Positions 1 through 8,841 of a stretch of 64,000 bases of DNA are shown one piece after another. The first letter of the stretch is position 1. The number at the start of each line of letters is the position of its first letter. The DNA is taken from assembly GCF_902706035.1 (NCBI RefSeq), contig NZ_CACSJA010000003.1, forward strand, positions 124,001 to 188,000, written 5' to 3'. The DNA is from Pantoea sp. 18069 (GTDB taxonomy: Bacteria > Pseudomonadota > Gammaproteobacteria > Burkholderiales > Burkholderiaceae_C). A program made the translations under genes and the position numbers. The notes under the pieces were generated by a model that was not told the DNA's origin, made no database searches, and saw only the letters and a program-made list of their open reading frames with translations.

Positions 1-848
1 TGCTGACGCATACGCTGCATTACGGTTGCGGCGCGTTCGAGGGCGTGCGCGCCTACGAGACGGACAAGGGCACGGCCATTTTCCGCCTCGAAGACCACAC
101 CAAGCGGCTGTTCAACAGCGCCAAGATCCTGCGCATGAACATCCCGTTCACCCAGGAGCAGGTGAACCAGGCGCAGGTCGAGGTGGTGCGCGCCAACCAG
201 CTCGCCTCGTGCTATCTGCGTCCGCTGACCTGGATAGGCGACAAGAAGCTGGGCGTTTCGCCCAAGGGCAACGACATCCACCTGATGGTCGCGGCCTGGG
301 CCTGGGGCGCCTACCTCGGCGAAGAGGGCATGGCACGCGGCATCCGCGTCAAGACCAGCAGCTACACGCGCCACCATGTGAACATCACCATGAGCCAGGC
401 CAAGGCGGTGAGCAACTACACCAACTCCATCCTGGCCAACACCGAAGCCCTCGACGACGGCTACGACGAAGCGCTGCTGCTCGACGCGGCCGGCTTCGTG
501 TCCGAAGGCTCGGGCGAGAACATCTTCATTGTCAAGGACGGCGTGGTCGTCACGCCCGACCTGTCGGCCGGCGCGCTCAACGGCATCACGCGCAACACCG
601 TGTTCGCGATCTGCCAGGACCTGGGCCTCGAAGTGCAGCAGCGCCGCATCACGCGCGACGAGGTCTACATCAGCGACGAAGCCTTCTTCACCGGCACCGC
701 CGCCGAAGTCACGCCTATCCGCGAACTCGACCGCATCGCGATTGGCGCGGGCAGCCGCGGCCCGATCACGCAAAAGATACAGGCGGCCTTCTTTGACATC
801 GTCAATGGCCGCAACCCCAAGTACGCGCACTGGCTCACGCTGGTGTAA
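1..848 (+). CDS. ilvE: Branched-chain amino acid aminotransferase (5' end outside window)
   Basis: PLP-dependent fold-type IV transaminase making or degrading Leu, Ile and Val by exchange with glutamate in the cytoplasm. The reading frame is open from base 3, so the N-terminus lies upstream of the window. Visible family features are HYGCGAFEGVRAYE near the start, the AKAVSNYTNS segment whose Lys is the expected Schiff-base lysine, the SEGSGENIF loop, the GITRNTV phosphate-binding turn and TGTAAEVTPIRE near the end. The C-terminus is complete (TAA at 846-848). The small zinc-finger gene follows 34 bases later, probably in the same transcript. Confidence 0.95.
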   Translation, partial: LTHTLHYGCGAFEGVRAYETDKGTAIFRLEDHTKRLFNSAKILRMNIPFTQEQVNQAQVEVVRANQLASCYLRPLTWIGDKKLGVSPKGNDIHLMVAAWAWGAYLGEEGMARGIRVKTSSYTRHHVNITMSQAKAVSNYTNSILANTEALDDGYDEALLLDAAGFVSEGSGENIFIVKDGVVVTPDLSAGALNGITRNTVFAICQDLGLEVQQRRITRDEVYISDEAFFTGTAAEVTPIRELDRIAIGAGSRGPITQKIQAAFFDIVNGRNPKYAHWLTLV

Positions 849-882
849 GCGGTTTTTCAGCCCCCCGATACAGAGAACACAA

Positions 883-1089
883 ATGACCCAAGCCGTCGTA
901 GAACTGGCCGCCAAGGACCTCAATACTTATGGCGGCGTGTATTGCCCCAGCCCGCGCGCTGACATGAAGCTGTGGAACAGCCACCCCAAGGTCTACCTGG
1001 ACATCGCCCACACGGGCGAAGGCAAGTGCCCGTATTGCGGCACCGTGTACCGCCTCAAGGAAGGCGAAGTCGTTGGCCATGGCCACTGA
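883..1089 (+). CDS. Small zinc-finger (CHCC-type) protein, 68 aa
   Basis: A 68-residue protein starting at an ATG 34 bases after ilvE. The C-terminal half carries Cys and His residues spaced as in the CHCC zinc-finger family (a family that includes a mitochondrial complex I subunit): a His in the IAHTGEGKCPYCGTVYR stretch, the CPYC pair, and a GHGH tail. Bacterial members are small conserved proteins of unclear role, often beside ilvE in Burkholderiales. I infer zinc binding and no enzymatic function. It is followed by a strong intrinsic terminator. Confidence 0.85.
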   Translation: MTQAVVELAAKDLNTYGGVYCPSPRADMKLWNSHPKVYLDIAHTGEGKCPYCGTVYRLKEGEVVGHGH

Positions 1090-1111
1090 CTTTCTCCGTT
1101 GACCGGTAGCG

Positions 1112-1135
1112 AAAAGGGGCCTTGGGCCCCTTTTT
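1112..1135 (+). terminator. Intrinsic terminator after ilvE-zinc finger unit
   Basis: GGGGCC and GGCCCC arms around a TTG loop, preceded by AAAA and followed by TTTTT. It lies 23 bases beyond the zinc-finger stop codon and closes the ilvE transcript before the glycosyltransferase gene. Confidence 0.85.
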
Positions 1136-1177
1136 GCCACCTGTGCGCCCGAACCCGAGATTTTTGAAGGACACGCC

Positions 1178-2281
1178 GTGCGCGTACTGCATTTTGTGAC
1201 CGGTGGATTTTCCGGCGCGACCCAGGTCGCGGTCGATCTGTGCCTGGCCGCGCAGCGCAGCCAGGCCATGCCGGTGCTGCTGGTGCTGCGCCGCAAGCGC
1301 AACACCGATGCGGCGCGCGTGCAGGCGCTGCGCGACCAGGGGCTGGACGTGCGCGTCGTGCCCGGCTGGTCGCATGCGGCCACCATCTGGGCGCTGCGCC
1401 GGATCGCGCGCGAGTGGAAGCCCGACATTCTCGTCGCCCATGGTTTCAGCGACCACCTCTGGGGCCGCTACGCGGGCCTGCTGGCCGGCGTGCCAAAGCT
1501 GGTGCATGTGGAACACAACTCGCGCGAGCGCTATACCGGCTGGCGCCTCAGGCAGGCGCTGTGGCTCGACAGACGCAGTGCCGCCAGCGTGGGCGTGTCG
1601 CGCGGCGTGCGCGACCGGCTGCTCGCGCTGGGCTTTGCGCGCGAGCGCTGTGTGGCGATTCCCAATGGCATAGACCTCGCGCGCTTTCCCGTCGAACAGC
1701 TCCAGCCCTGGGCGCAGCGCGCGCCGGCCATCGTCATGGCCTCGCGCTTTGCGCGCCAGAAGGACCATGCGACGCTGATCGAAGCGCTGGCGCTGCTGGG
1801 CGAGCAGGGCCTGCGCCCGCGGCTGTTTCTCGCCGGCGGCGGCAAGGCGCGGCTGCGCGATCAGGCCCAGGCGCTGGTCGCCAAGCTGGGCTTGGGCGAG
1901 CAGGTCGAGTTCATGGGCCAGGTCGCGCAACTGCCGCAGTTCCTCATGCGCCAGCAGCTGTTCGTGCTGTCCACGCATTACGAAGGCATGCCGCTGGCGC
2001 TGACCGAAGCCATGGCCGCGGGCTGTGCCTGCATAGGCAGCGATGTGGTCGGGGTGCGCGAAGTGATTGCCGCGGGCCGCACCGGGCTGCTGGTGCCCGA
2101 AGGCGATGCCGCGGCGCTTGCGCAGGCGCTCAGGACGCTGCTGGAACAACCCGAATACGCCCAGTCGCTGGCGCGCGCGGCGCGCGCCGAGGCCGAAGCC
2201 GCGTTCGATGTATCGGTGATGCAGGCCGGCTACGAAGCGCTGTTGCGGCGCGTGCACGCGGGAATGAAAAGCACCCCCTGA
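1178..2281 (+). CDS. Family 4 glycosyltransferase (LPS/polysaccharide)
   Basis: A 367-residue GT-B fold glycosyltransferase starting at GTG (MRVLHFVTGGFSGA, the glycine-rich N-terminal acceptor-site loop). The C-terminal nucleotide-sugar half has the GIDLARFP segment, the MASRFARQKDH strand typical of GT4 enzymes and the E-x7-E motif in EGMPLALTEAMAAG near residue 268-281. It transfers a sugar from a nucleotide donor to a growing lipid-linked or LPS glycan on the cytoplasmic face of the inner membrane; donor and acceptor cannot be read from sequence. The neighbouring GT25 gene, DxD transferase and O-antigen ligase point to lipopolysaccharide core assembly. Confidence 0.88.
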   Translation: MRVLHFVTGGFSGATQVAVDLCLAAQRSQAMPVLLVLRRKRNTDAARVQALRDQGLDVRVVPGWSHAATIWALRRIAREWKPDILVAHGFSDHLWGRYAGLLAGVPKLVHVEHNSRERYTGWRLRQALWLDRRSAASVGVSRGVRDRLLALGFARERCVAIPNGIDLARFPVEQLQPWAQRAPAIVMASRFARQKDHATLIEALALLGEQGLRPRLFLAGGGKARLRDQAQALVAKLGLGEQVEFMGQVAQLPQFLMRQQLFVLSTHYEGMPLALTEAMAAGCACIGSDVVGVREVIAAGRTGLLVPEGDAAALAQALRTLLEQPEYAQSLARAARAEAEAAFDVSVMQAGYEALLRRVHAGMKSTP

Positions 2282-2352
2282 GCCGCTGACGCGGCTTCCC
2301 CCTCTCATCCTTCGGTGGAGGGGGACGGCAGCCTCGGTGCGGGGCGGCGTCC
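2278..2352 (+). repeat. Dispersed GC-rich intergenic repeat, family A copy 1
   Basis: Starts on the stop codon of the family-4 glycosyltransferase. The block reads CTGAGCCGCTGACGCGGCTT, then a C/T-rich stretch, GGGGGACGGCAGCCTCGGTG and CGGGGCGGC. A second copy lies on the opposite strand at 41501-41567 with the same order of blocks. It looks like a gene-end repeat, not a coding element. Confidence 0.65.
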
Positions 2353-2443
2353 TGAGCTGAGTCGAAGGGCTCGCTGCCCCCTTGCTAGGGCGCGTCAGAT
2401 TATTAGGCTGTGAGTGGTGCGCGCAGCCTGGATAACGGCCTTG

Positions 2444-3196
2444 TTATAGCGGGCGCTGCTGGCGCCGGTGGCGCGCATTGCCCAGGCTCAGCCGCCACTT
2501 CATGCCGAACTTGCGCAGCTTCTGCCGCAGCGGCACGCGCGGGGGCTCGGCCCAGATCGAGCTCACGAGGCTGGTTTCGTCGAGTATCAGCAGCGAAGGC
2601 ACGGTGCCGAGAATACGCAGGTCGTTTTCCCACCAGAAGCGCAGATCGACGTCGATGGGCCGGCCAAAAGGCACGCGCGTGGCCAGCAGCTTGGCCGCGC
2701 CCGCGCGGCTGATCACATAGCCGGCTGTCATGCTGGGCACGCGCTGGTACGCGACCAGCGCCACCTCGGGCAGCAGCGGGCGCTGGCTGCGCACTTTCTC
2801 GCGCCTGCGGCCCAGCAGCTTGACCATGTCCCAGGGAATGTCGAGCGCGACAATCGCCGCGATGCCATCGGCGAGCCGGTCGTCGAGGCGCACATCGTCC
2901 TCGAGCACCACCATGGCCGGCGCATCGCTCGCGAGCAGCTGCCGCCAGGCCTGGATATGGCTTGCATAGCAGCCTTTTTCGCCGTTCACCAGGGGCTTGT
3001 AGTACTGGTTGCGGTTGAGTTGCGCGCTGTAGAGCGCGCCCTGCTCGGCGGGCGGCAGGTCGGCCCACCAGACCGCGTTCAGGCGCTCGCCCTGGAGGTT
3101 CAGGCGCGCGAGCTCGGCTTCGAGCCGTGCGCGCCGCTCGGCGTCACGGTCGAGGTTGACAAAGACCAGCGGCAGGGAGGATGCGTCGTGGGCCAT
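2444..3196 (-). CDS. Glycosyltransferase family 25 (LgtB/Lex2-like)
   Basis: A 250-residue enzyme of the family that adds galactose or related sugars to lipooligosaccharide. The N-terminus PLVFVNLDRDAERRARLEAEL is the diagnostic GT25 start. VVLEDDVRL carries the ED-D metal/nucleotide-binding acidic cluster, and GCYASHIQAWRQLL is a further family signature. I place the start at the ATG at 3196 because GGAAGTG lies at ribosome-binding distance. A longer reading to 3226 would overlap the upstream gene. It follows the DxD transferase with five bases between them, so the two are one operon. Confidence 0.88.
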   Translation of the reverse strand: MAHDASSLPLVFVNLDRDAERRARLEAELARLNLQGERLNAVWWADLPPAEQGALYSAQLNRNQYYKPLVNGEKGCYASHIQAWRQLLASDAPAMVVLEDDVRLDDRLADGIAAIVALDIPWDMVKLLGRRREKVRSQRPLLPEVALVAYQRVPSMTAGYVISRAGAAKLLATRVPFGRPIDVDLRFWWENDLRILGTVPSLLILDETSLVSSIWAEPPRVPLRQKLRKFGMKWRLSLGNARHRRQQRPL

Positions 3197-3201
3197 GGGT
3201 T

Positions 3202-3921
3202 TCACTTCCAAAGGCGTTTCCACCACGGGCGGCTTTGCTTGGGCTGGCCGCTTTCCGCGGCCTGCAACTGCTCGACGATTTCGAGGTAGTGGCGAAAGTT
3301 CAGCGGCCGGTCGGCGAGCACATCGTCGGCGACCGCATGGAAAATGGCTTCATACGCGGGCTTGCGCGATTCGAACAGGTGGAAGAAGTCGCGCTGGCCA
3401 TAGAAGCTGCCGATGCCGAACACGCCTTCGTTGCCCAGCGACCATTTGGGCAGCAGGCAGGCGCCCACGGCCGGCATGACCACGGGAATGCCGGCTTCGC
3501 GCGCGAGCACCGACATGACTTCGGCCGCGTCGTGCAGCTTGCTCGAACGCATGGTCGGGCGGCCCAGTTGCATCCACATACTTTTGCGGAATGCCATGAA
3601 CATCGGGCCCGCATACACTTGCGTGCCCTGCTTGTGGTTGGAGAACTGTGCGAGCCCGAACAGCGCGCCGTTCTCGGCCTGCTCGACGGCCGCGAGGTAG
3701 GCCGCGCGCTTCAGCGCGAACGCGTCGATGTCGCAGAACACCACGATGTCCTCGGGTGCGTGCCGCTCTATCACTTCGTTCATCCACAGGCCATGGGGCT
3801 GCTGGTCGGCACGCTCCTGCTGCAGCGGAATGTCGAGGTGCGCGAAGACTTCGCGCTGCTTGGACAGGATGCTGGCGGGAATGTTGTCCCAGTACATGGC
3901 GTGGACGGTAGGAATTTTCAT
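3202..3921 (-). CDS. Putative DxD-type glycosyltransferase, LPS region
   Basis: A 239-residue protein starting MKIPTVHAMYW at 3921. I do not recognise a named family member, but the segment VVFCDIDAFALKRAAY contains a D-x-D on a hydrophobic strand, as in GT-A glycosyltransferases. Later segments (GPMFMAFRKSMW, GSFYGQRDFFHLF) suit a nucleotide-sugar enzyme active site. It lies immediately upstream of the GT25 gene on the same strand and is convergent with nothing, so co-transcription with the GT25 gene is expected. The role in LPS assembly is inferred from context. Confidence 0.65.
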   Translation of the reverse strand: MKIPTVHAMYWDNIPASILSKQREVFAHLDIPLQQERADQQPHGLWMNEVIERHAPEDIVVFCDIDAFALKRAAYLAAVEQAENGALFGLAQFSNHKQGTQVYAGPMFMAFRKSMWMQLGRPTMRSSKLHDAAEVMSVLAREAGIPVVMPAVGACLLPKWSLGNEGVFGIGSFYGQRDFFHLFESRKPAYEAIFHAVADDVLADRPLNFRHYLEIVEQLQAAESGQPKQSRPWWKRLWK

Positions 3922-4053
3922 AGTCAAATTGTTACTCAATACAGCCGCCGCAGTGCGCAGCCTGGGGCCTGTCGGCCCGATGCCTGCCCGAGCGCGCAGG
4001 GCCGGTGGCAATGCCGCCATTAAAAACCGTTTTCCATCTCCCGTATTTTCTCC

Positions 4054-5307
4054 ATGACCTTTGACTCCCGCCGCTTGCAGGCGTTTTCCGAATCTGCCGC
4101 CCTGGTCTGCCTGGTGGTGGTGTTCCTGTCGTTTCCCGTGGCGATGGCGCTGGCTTACGTCGCGATGGCGCTGGCGCTGTTGTTCGGGCTGCTCAGCGGC
4201 CGGATCTGGCAGCGCTGGCCGACCGTGCGCCGTGCGCCCGTGGTCTGGGCTGCATCGGGGCTGTATGCGCTGATGCTGCTGGGCATTCTCTACACGCCCG
4301 CGAGCAGCGAGGACATCGTGCTGCACCTGACCAAGTACAGCAAGCTGCTGCTGGTGCCGGTGTGCATTGCGCTGCTCGCCGAGGGCGCCTGGCGCCGGCG
4401 CTGCATGGATGCCTTCGTGCTGGCCATGCTGTTCATCCTGGGCTCGGTCTACGCCAACATCTTCTGGGAGCTGCCCTGGTCGCGCACCCACAACCTCGGC
4501 TGGGGCGAAAACCATACGGTGATCGGCGACTACATCACGCAGAACGTGATGATGACGTTCTTCGTCGTGCTGGCGCTGGACCGGGGCCTGCGCGCGGGCG
4601 CGGCCTGGTGGCGGCGCGGCGCCTGGTGGTTCGTGGCCTTGCTGGGCACGCTGAGCATCACCCATCTGTCGAGCGGGCGCACCGGCTATCTGCTGCTGAT
4701 GGTGGCGCTCGTCGCCTTCCTGCTGCTGGCCACGCAGGGCGCCAGGCGCTGGCTGGCGCTGGGCATCCTGGCGCTGGGCCTGCTCACGGTGGTCGCGACC
4801 TCGACCGAAGTGCAGGAGCGTGTGCAACTCGGGATCACCGAGGCGCGCAACAGCGACAGCATGGAAATCACCAGCATAGGCGGGCGCATCAATTTCTGGA
4901 AGAACACCTGGTCGCTGGTCGCGCAAAAGCCCGTGACCGGCTGGGGCACGGGCAGCTACCACGACACCTGGTGCGAACAGGTCACGGCCGAAGGCTGGTG
5001 TGCGTTCGGCCGCTGGCATCCGCACAACCAGTACCTGTTCCTCTGGATGGAAAACGGCCTGGCGGGCCTGCTCGCCTTCCTGGCGCTGGTCGGCGCGCCG
5101 GTCTGGGCCGCGCGCCGTGCCCAGCCCCACCAGCGTCGCCTGCTGCTGAGCTTTGCGGTGATCTTCGGCGTCAACAGCCTGATCAATGCCTCGCTCTGGA
5201 GCTCGCGCGAAAGCCATTTCTTCGTGATGCTGCTGATCCTGTTGTGCGCCGATGCGCTGTATGGCGGCACGGCGCGCGCCGCCCAGGGCAGGCCTGCCCT
5301 GGGCTGA
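4054..5307 (+). CDS. O-antigen ligase / polymerase family membrane protein
   Basis: A 417-residue polytopic inner-membrane protein of the WaaL/Wzy family, which joins undecaprenyl-linked O-antigen to lipid A-core in the periplasm. Hydrophobic helices fill residues 10-130, 150-260 and 325-400. The Wzy_C-type segment SSGRTGYLLLMVAL lies near residue 205. A large periplasmic loop follows, with the conserved WHPHNQYLFLWMENG motif near residue 320, whose His is the expected catalytic residue. The gene is divergent from the DxD transferase and convergent with the histidine kinase, two bases away. Ligase rather than polymerase is favoured by context but not proven. Confidence 0.85.
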   Translation: MTFDSRRLQAFSESAALVCLVVVFLSFPVAMALAYVAMALALLFGLLSGRIWQRWPTVRRAPVVWAASGLYALMLLGILYTPASSEDIVLHLTKYSKLLLVPVCIALLAEGAWRRRCMDAFVLAMLFILGSVYANIFWELPWSRTHNLGWGENHTVIGDYITQNVMMTFFVVLALDRGLRAGAAWWRRGAWWFVALLGTLSITHLSSGRTGYLLLMVALVAFLLLATQGARRWLALGILALGLLTVVATSTEVQERVQLGITEARNSDSMEITSIGGRINFWKNTWSLVAQKPVTGWGTGSYHDTWCEQVTAEGWCAFGRWHPHNQYLFLWMENGLAGLLAFLALVGAPVWAARRAQPHQRRLLLSFAVIFGVNSLINASLWSSRESHFFVMLLILLCADALYGGTARAAQGRPALG

Positions 5308-5309
5308 AT

Positions 5310-6524
5310 TCAGGCCAGCGGCAGGCGCAGCACGAAGCGCGCGCCGCCGCCTTCGCGGCCCTCGCAGCGCACGCTGCCGTCGTGGCGCTCGGCAATCGAG
5401 CGCACCAGCGCCAGGCCCAGGCCTACGCCGCCCGAGCGTTCGCTCGCGCCCGGCAGCCGGTAGAACTTCTCGAAAATGCGCTCGCGCTGCTCGGCCGGAA
5501 CGCCCGGGCCGCGGTCGTCGATGCGGATTTCGGCCTGTCCGTCGGTGCGCGCCAGCTCCAGCGTGATCTCGCCATGGCTGTAGCGGCGCGCGTTTTCCAG
5601 CAGGTTGCGCACCGCGCGGCGCAGCAGCTTGGCGACGCCCGGCACTTCCAGCGCGGCCAGGTCCTGCAACTGCAGTTCGGCGTCTATGCGCGCGCATTCC
5701 TCGGCGCACAGGCCGATCAGATCGACAGATTCCTCGGTGCCCACATCGACTTCGCGCGAGTCGAGGCGGCTCGCCAGCAGGATTTCGTCGACCAGCTGGT
5801 CGAGCTCGTTGACGTTGCGCAGGATCTCGGCGCGCGAAGCCGGCGAAGGCTGGTCGCCCGACATCAGCTCCATGCCCATGCGGATGCGCGTCAGCGGCGA
5901 GCGCAGCTCGTGCGAGGCATTTGCCAGCAGCGACTTTTGCGAGGCCATCAGCGCCTCGATGCGCTCGGCCGCGGCGTTGAACTGGCGCGAGAGGTCGGCG
6001 AGTTCGTCATTGCCCTGCACCGGCACGCGCGTGGCCAGATCCCCTTCGCCAAAGCGCTGCACGCTGCGCTGCAGGTTCTCGAGCCGCTTGAGCAGCCGGC
6101 GGATGATGGGGAACACGCCCACCGCGACGGCCACGCCGACCAGCGCCAGCATCCACAGGAAACCGAACGGCCGCAGCCAGAACGCGGCCGGGCCATGCGG
6201 CGGCGGGCGCTCGCCGCGCTGGGTGCGCGGTGCCATCTGCAGGCTGAAGCTCTGGCCGTCGGCTGCGGCGATATCGAACCGCAGGCCTTCGGACGGGTCG
6301 CCAGGGCGGCGTATGCCCAGGCCCTGGGCCAGGATCTGGCCGCTGCCGTCGCGCAGCACGATTTCGCGCGCGGGCGCGGCGCTGGCGCTGTTCTGCTGCG
6401 CGTTGAATTCGGCCGCGGTCTGCCAGGCCCAGGCGACCAGCAGCGTCAGCACGGCCACGCCGCCGACCACGGCCAGCCAGATGCGCAGGTACAGACGGCG
6501 GGAGAAGAGGCGCAGCAACGACAT
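5310..6524 (-). CDS. Sensor histidine kinase (two-component)
   Basis: A 404-residue inner-membrane kinase. Order of parts: transmembrane helix near residues 10-30, periplasmic sensor of about 110 residues, second helix near 125-145, HAMP linker, dimerisation box ANASHELRSPLTRI with the phospho-accepting His near residue 205, then the ATP-binding domain with N box (RNLLENARRY), DDRGPGVP and GVGLGLALV. It resembles the CpxA/RstB/BaeS branch. The start at 6524 leaves four bases to the stop of its partner regulator, so the two are translationally coupled. The stimulus is unknown; the neighbouring LPS genes might hint at envelope sensing. Confidence 0.9.
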   Translation of the reverse strand: MSLLRLFSRRLYLRIWLAVVGGVAVLTLLVAWAWQTAAEFNAQQNSASAAPAREIVLRDGSGQILAQGLGIRRPGDPSEGLRFDIAAADGQSFSLQMAPRTQRGERPPPHGPAAFWLRPFGFLWMLALVGVAVAVGVFPIIRRLLKRLENLQRSVQRFGEGDLATRVPVQGNDELADLSRQFNAAAERIEALMASQKSLLANASHELRSPLTRIRMGMELMSGDQPSPASRAEILRNVNELDQLVDEILLASRLDSREVDVGTEESVDLIGLCAEECARIDAELQLQDLAALEVPGVAKLLRRAVRNLLENARRYSHGEITLELARTDGQAEIRIDDRGPGVPAEQRERIFEKFYRLPGASERSGGVGLGLALVRSIAERHDGSVRCEGREGGGARFVLRLPLA

Positions 6525-6528
6525 GGCC

Positions 6529-7251
6529 TCAGTCCTGCTGCTTGGCGAACACATAACCCACGCCGCGCACCGTCAGAATGCGTTTGGGGGCCTTGGGGTC
6601 GACTTCGATGGCCGCACGGATGCGGCCCATGTGCACGTCGATCGAGCGGTCGAAAGCCTCGAGTTCGCGGCCGCGCACGGCTTCCATGATCTGCTCGCGC
6701 GAGAGCACGCGGCCCGCGCGTTCGGCCAGCGCGACCAGCAGGTCGAACTGGTAGGAGGTCAGCTCGCAGGCCTGGCCGCCCACGACCACGGTGCGGGCAT
6801 CGCGGTCGATCTCGAGCGTGCCGAAGCGCAGCACCTGGCTGGGCGCTTCCGCGCTGCCCTTGCCCTGGCGGCGCAGGATGGCGCGGATGCGCGCGAGCAG
6901 CTCGCGCGGCTCGAACGGCTTGGGCAGATAGTCGTCGGCGCCGATCTCGAGGCCGATCACGCGGTCCATGGGATCGCCCTTTGCCGTGAGCATCAGCACC
7001 GGCGTCTGCGCCGCGGGCCCGGGCAGCGCGCGGATGCGACGGCAGACTTCGAGGCCGTCGATGTCGGGCAGCATCAGGTCCAGGATCACCAGGTCGGGCA
7101 GCGCCTGCGGGTCGGTGACCTGCAGCGCGGCCAGGCCGCTCAGGCCGTCGCCGCAGTGCTCGAGCTTGAGGCCATTCTGGCCCAGGTACTCGCCGACCAT
7201 CTGTGCGAGGCGGGCGTCGTCTTCAATCATCAGCAGGTGGTGCACGCTCAT
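6529..7251 (-). CDS. OmpR-family response regulator
   Basis: A 240-residue DNA-binding response regulator. The receiver domain begins HHLLMIEDDARLAQMV, has the phospho-accepting Asp in LVILDLMLPDIDGLEV, the Thr/Ser in VLMLTAKG and the Lys in YLPKPFEPRELLARI. The C-terminal winged helix ends VRGVGYVF. It lies just upstream of the histidine kinase and is its partner. I take MSVHHLL at 7251 as the start. An in-frame ATG at 7290 would add 13 residues, and neither has a strong ribosome-binding site. Confidence 0.9.
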   Translation of the reverse strand: MSVHHLLMIEDDARLAQMVGEYLGQNGLKLEHCGDGLSGLAALQVTDPQALPDLVILDLMLPDIDGLEVCRRIRALPGPAAQTPVLMLTAKGDPMDRVIGLEIGADDYLPKPFEPRELLARIRAILRRQGKGSAEAPSQVLRFGTLEIDRDARTVVVGGQACELTSYQFDLLVALAERAGRVLSREQIMEAVRGRELEAFDRSIDVHMGRIRAAIEVDPKAPKRILTVRGVGYVFAKQQD

Positions 7252-7374
7252 GGGATCCGTAGCAGTGGGGGAGTAAGAGGGCAGGGCCATGCCTGCAATG
7301 ATGGCGCCAGGCTGTCACAGCAGCTTGTCGCCGGCGTAAAGATGGGGTAAATCTGGCGCGCGCGGCAGCGCCTG

Positions 7375-8721
7375 TCAATCGTGCTTTTTCAGCGGCACGC
7401 GCGCCGCTGCCCAGACCAGCAGCAGCACGGGCAGGCCCAGCAGCGCCGTGGCGGTGAAGAAGCTCGCATAGCCATGCGCGTCAACAAAGACGCCGGAAAA
7501 GCCCGCGATCCACTTGGGGGCGAGCAGCATCATCGAGCTGAACAGCGCGTACTGCGTGGCCGAGTACTGCACATTGGTCAGCGCCGAGAGGTAGGCGATG
7601 AACGCCGCCGAAGCGATGCCGCCGGCCAGATTGTCGGCCGAGACCACGAGCACCAGGCCCATGAGGTCATGGCCGCGCGTGGCCAGCAGCGCGAACAGCA
7701 AGTTGGTGGCGGCCGACAGCAGCGCGCCGAGCATCAGCACCCGCATCACGCCCCAGCGCATGGCCATCGCGCCGCCGAGAAACGCGCCGGCCAGCGTCAT
7801 GATCACGCCGAAGACCTTGGTCACGGCCGCGACCTCGTCCTTGGTGAAGCCCATGTCGACATAGAACGGGTTGGCCATGATGCCCATCACCACATCGCTG
7901 ATGCGGTAGACGGCGATCAGCGCCAGGATCAGCGCGGCCTGCCAGCGGTAGCGGCGGATGAAGTCGGCGAACGGCTCGACCAGCGCGCCGCGCAGCCATT
8001 CGGCCGCATTGCGCGCGCGCGGCAGGGCCCGCGGCGCGGGCTCGCGCGACAGCAGCACCGTGGCCACGCCCAGCAGCATGCTCGCGGCCATCGCGCAGTA
8101 GGCGACCTGCCAGGCGTTGTGCAGATAGCCCGTGGCATTGCCCTGGGTGCGCGCGGCGATCCACAGCACGCCCGCGCCGGCCCAGATCATCGCCAGCCGG
8201 TAGCCGGTCTGGTAGGTGGCCGCGAGCGCCGCCTGGCGGTCGGCGTCGGCCGATTCGATGCGGAACGCATCGAGCGCGATGTCCTGCGTGGCCGAGCCGA
8301 AGGCCACGGCCAGCGCGCACCAGACCACGGGCTGCAGGCTGGACAGCGGATCGTTGAAGGCCATGCCGACCAGGCCGGCCATGACCATCAGCTGCGACAG
8401 CAGCAGCCAGCTGCGCCGGCGCCCGAGCCGGCGCGTGAGCAGCGGCAGCGGCAGATGGTCGACCAGCGGCGACCAGAGCCACTTGAACGCATAGACCAGG
8501 CCGACCCAGCTCAGGTAGCCTATGGTCGCGCGGTCTATGCCGGCTTCGCGCAGCCAGAACGACAGCGTGCCCAGCACCAGCAGCAGCGGCAGCCCCGCCG
8601 AAAAGCCCAGCGCCAGCATGCGCCAGCTCGCGGGCTCGCGGTAGACGCGCCAGGTATCGCGCCAGCGGCGGGAGGGAACGGGAGCGGAAGTCGGCGCGGC
8701 TTGGGAGGGGGAATGGGTCAT
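7375..8721 (-). CDS. ampG: AmpG-like MFS permease (muropeptide importer)
   Basis: A 448-residue MFS transporter starting at the ATG at 8721, after a 45-residue hydrophilic N-terminus. Twelve or more hydrophobic helices follow. Signatures of the AmpG/acetyl-CoA transporter branch include the LGFSAGLPLLLVLGTLSFWL helix, DIALDAFRIES, YQTGYRLAMIWAGAG and DNLAGGIASAAFIAYLSAL. AmpG imports GlcNAc-anhydroMurNAc peptides released during wall turnover and so links to wall recycling and beta-lactamase induction. A PAT-like acyl-CoA permease is the main alternative, but the helix motifs favour AmpG. Confidence 0.85.
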   Translation of the reverse strand: MTHSPSQAAPTSAPVPSRRWRDTWRVYREPASWRMLALGFSAGLPLLLVLGTLSFWLREAGIDRATIGYLSWVGLVYAFKWLWSPLVDHLPLPLLTRRLGRRRSWLLLSQLMVMAGLVGMAFNDPLSSLQPVVWCALAVAFGSATQDIALDAFRIESADADRQAALAATYQTGYRLAMIWAGAGVLWIAARTQGNATGYLHNAWQVAYCAMAASMLLGVATVLLSREPAPRALPRARNAAEWLRGALVEPFADFIRRYRWQAALILALIAVYRISDVVMGIMANPFYVDMGFTKDEVAAVTKVFGVIMTLAGAFLGGAMAMRWGVMRVLMLGALLSAATNLLFALLATRGHDLMGLVLVVSADNLAGGIASAAFIAYLSALTNVQYSATQYALFSSMMLLAPKWIAGFSGVFVDAHGYASFFTATALLGLPVLLLVWAAARVPLKKHD

Positions 8722-8841
8722 GTGGATAAAAGCTGGCTGCGGGCCCATTATCGGCATGCTTTGCGCGGGCGCCCGCGTGAGCGACCCGGGTTGCGCGCTT
8801 GTCCGACGACCCGCGGCGGCAGAACGGCTAGACTTTTGCGC

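Noticed and set aside
3202-5709. 835-residue open frame on the minus strand
   Set aside because: Only its last 239 codons (from 3921) encode the DxD transferase. The rest is the antisense of the O-antigen ligase and the kinase and is low-complexity, so it is a shadow frame.
4362-6689. 775-residue open frame on the plus strand through the ligase and kinase genes
   Set aside because: Antisense and out of frame with genes that have clear domains; composition is repetitive Ala/Arg/Gln with no family motif.
7381-8841. Plus-strand open frame running antisense through ampG into the M48 protease gene
   Set aside because: The real protease starts at 8842. The upstream part is antisense to ampG and lacks any motif.
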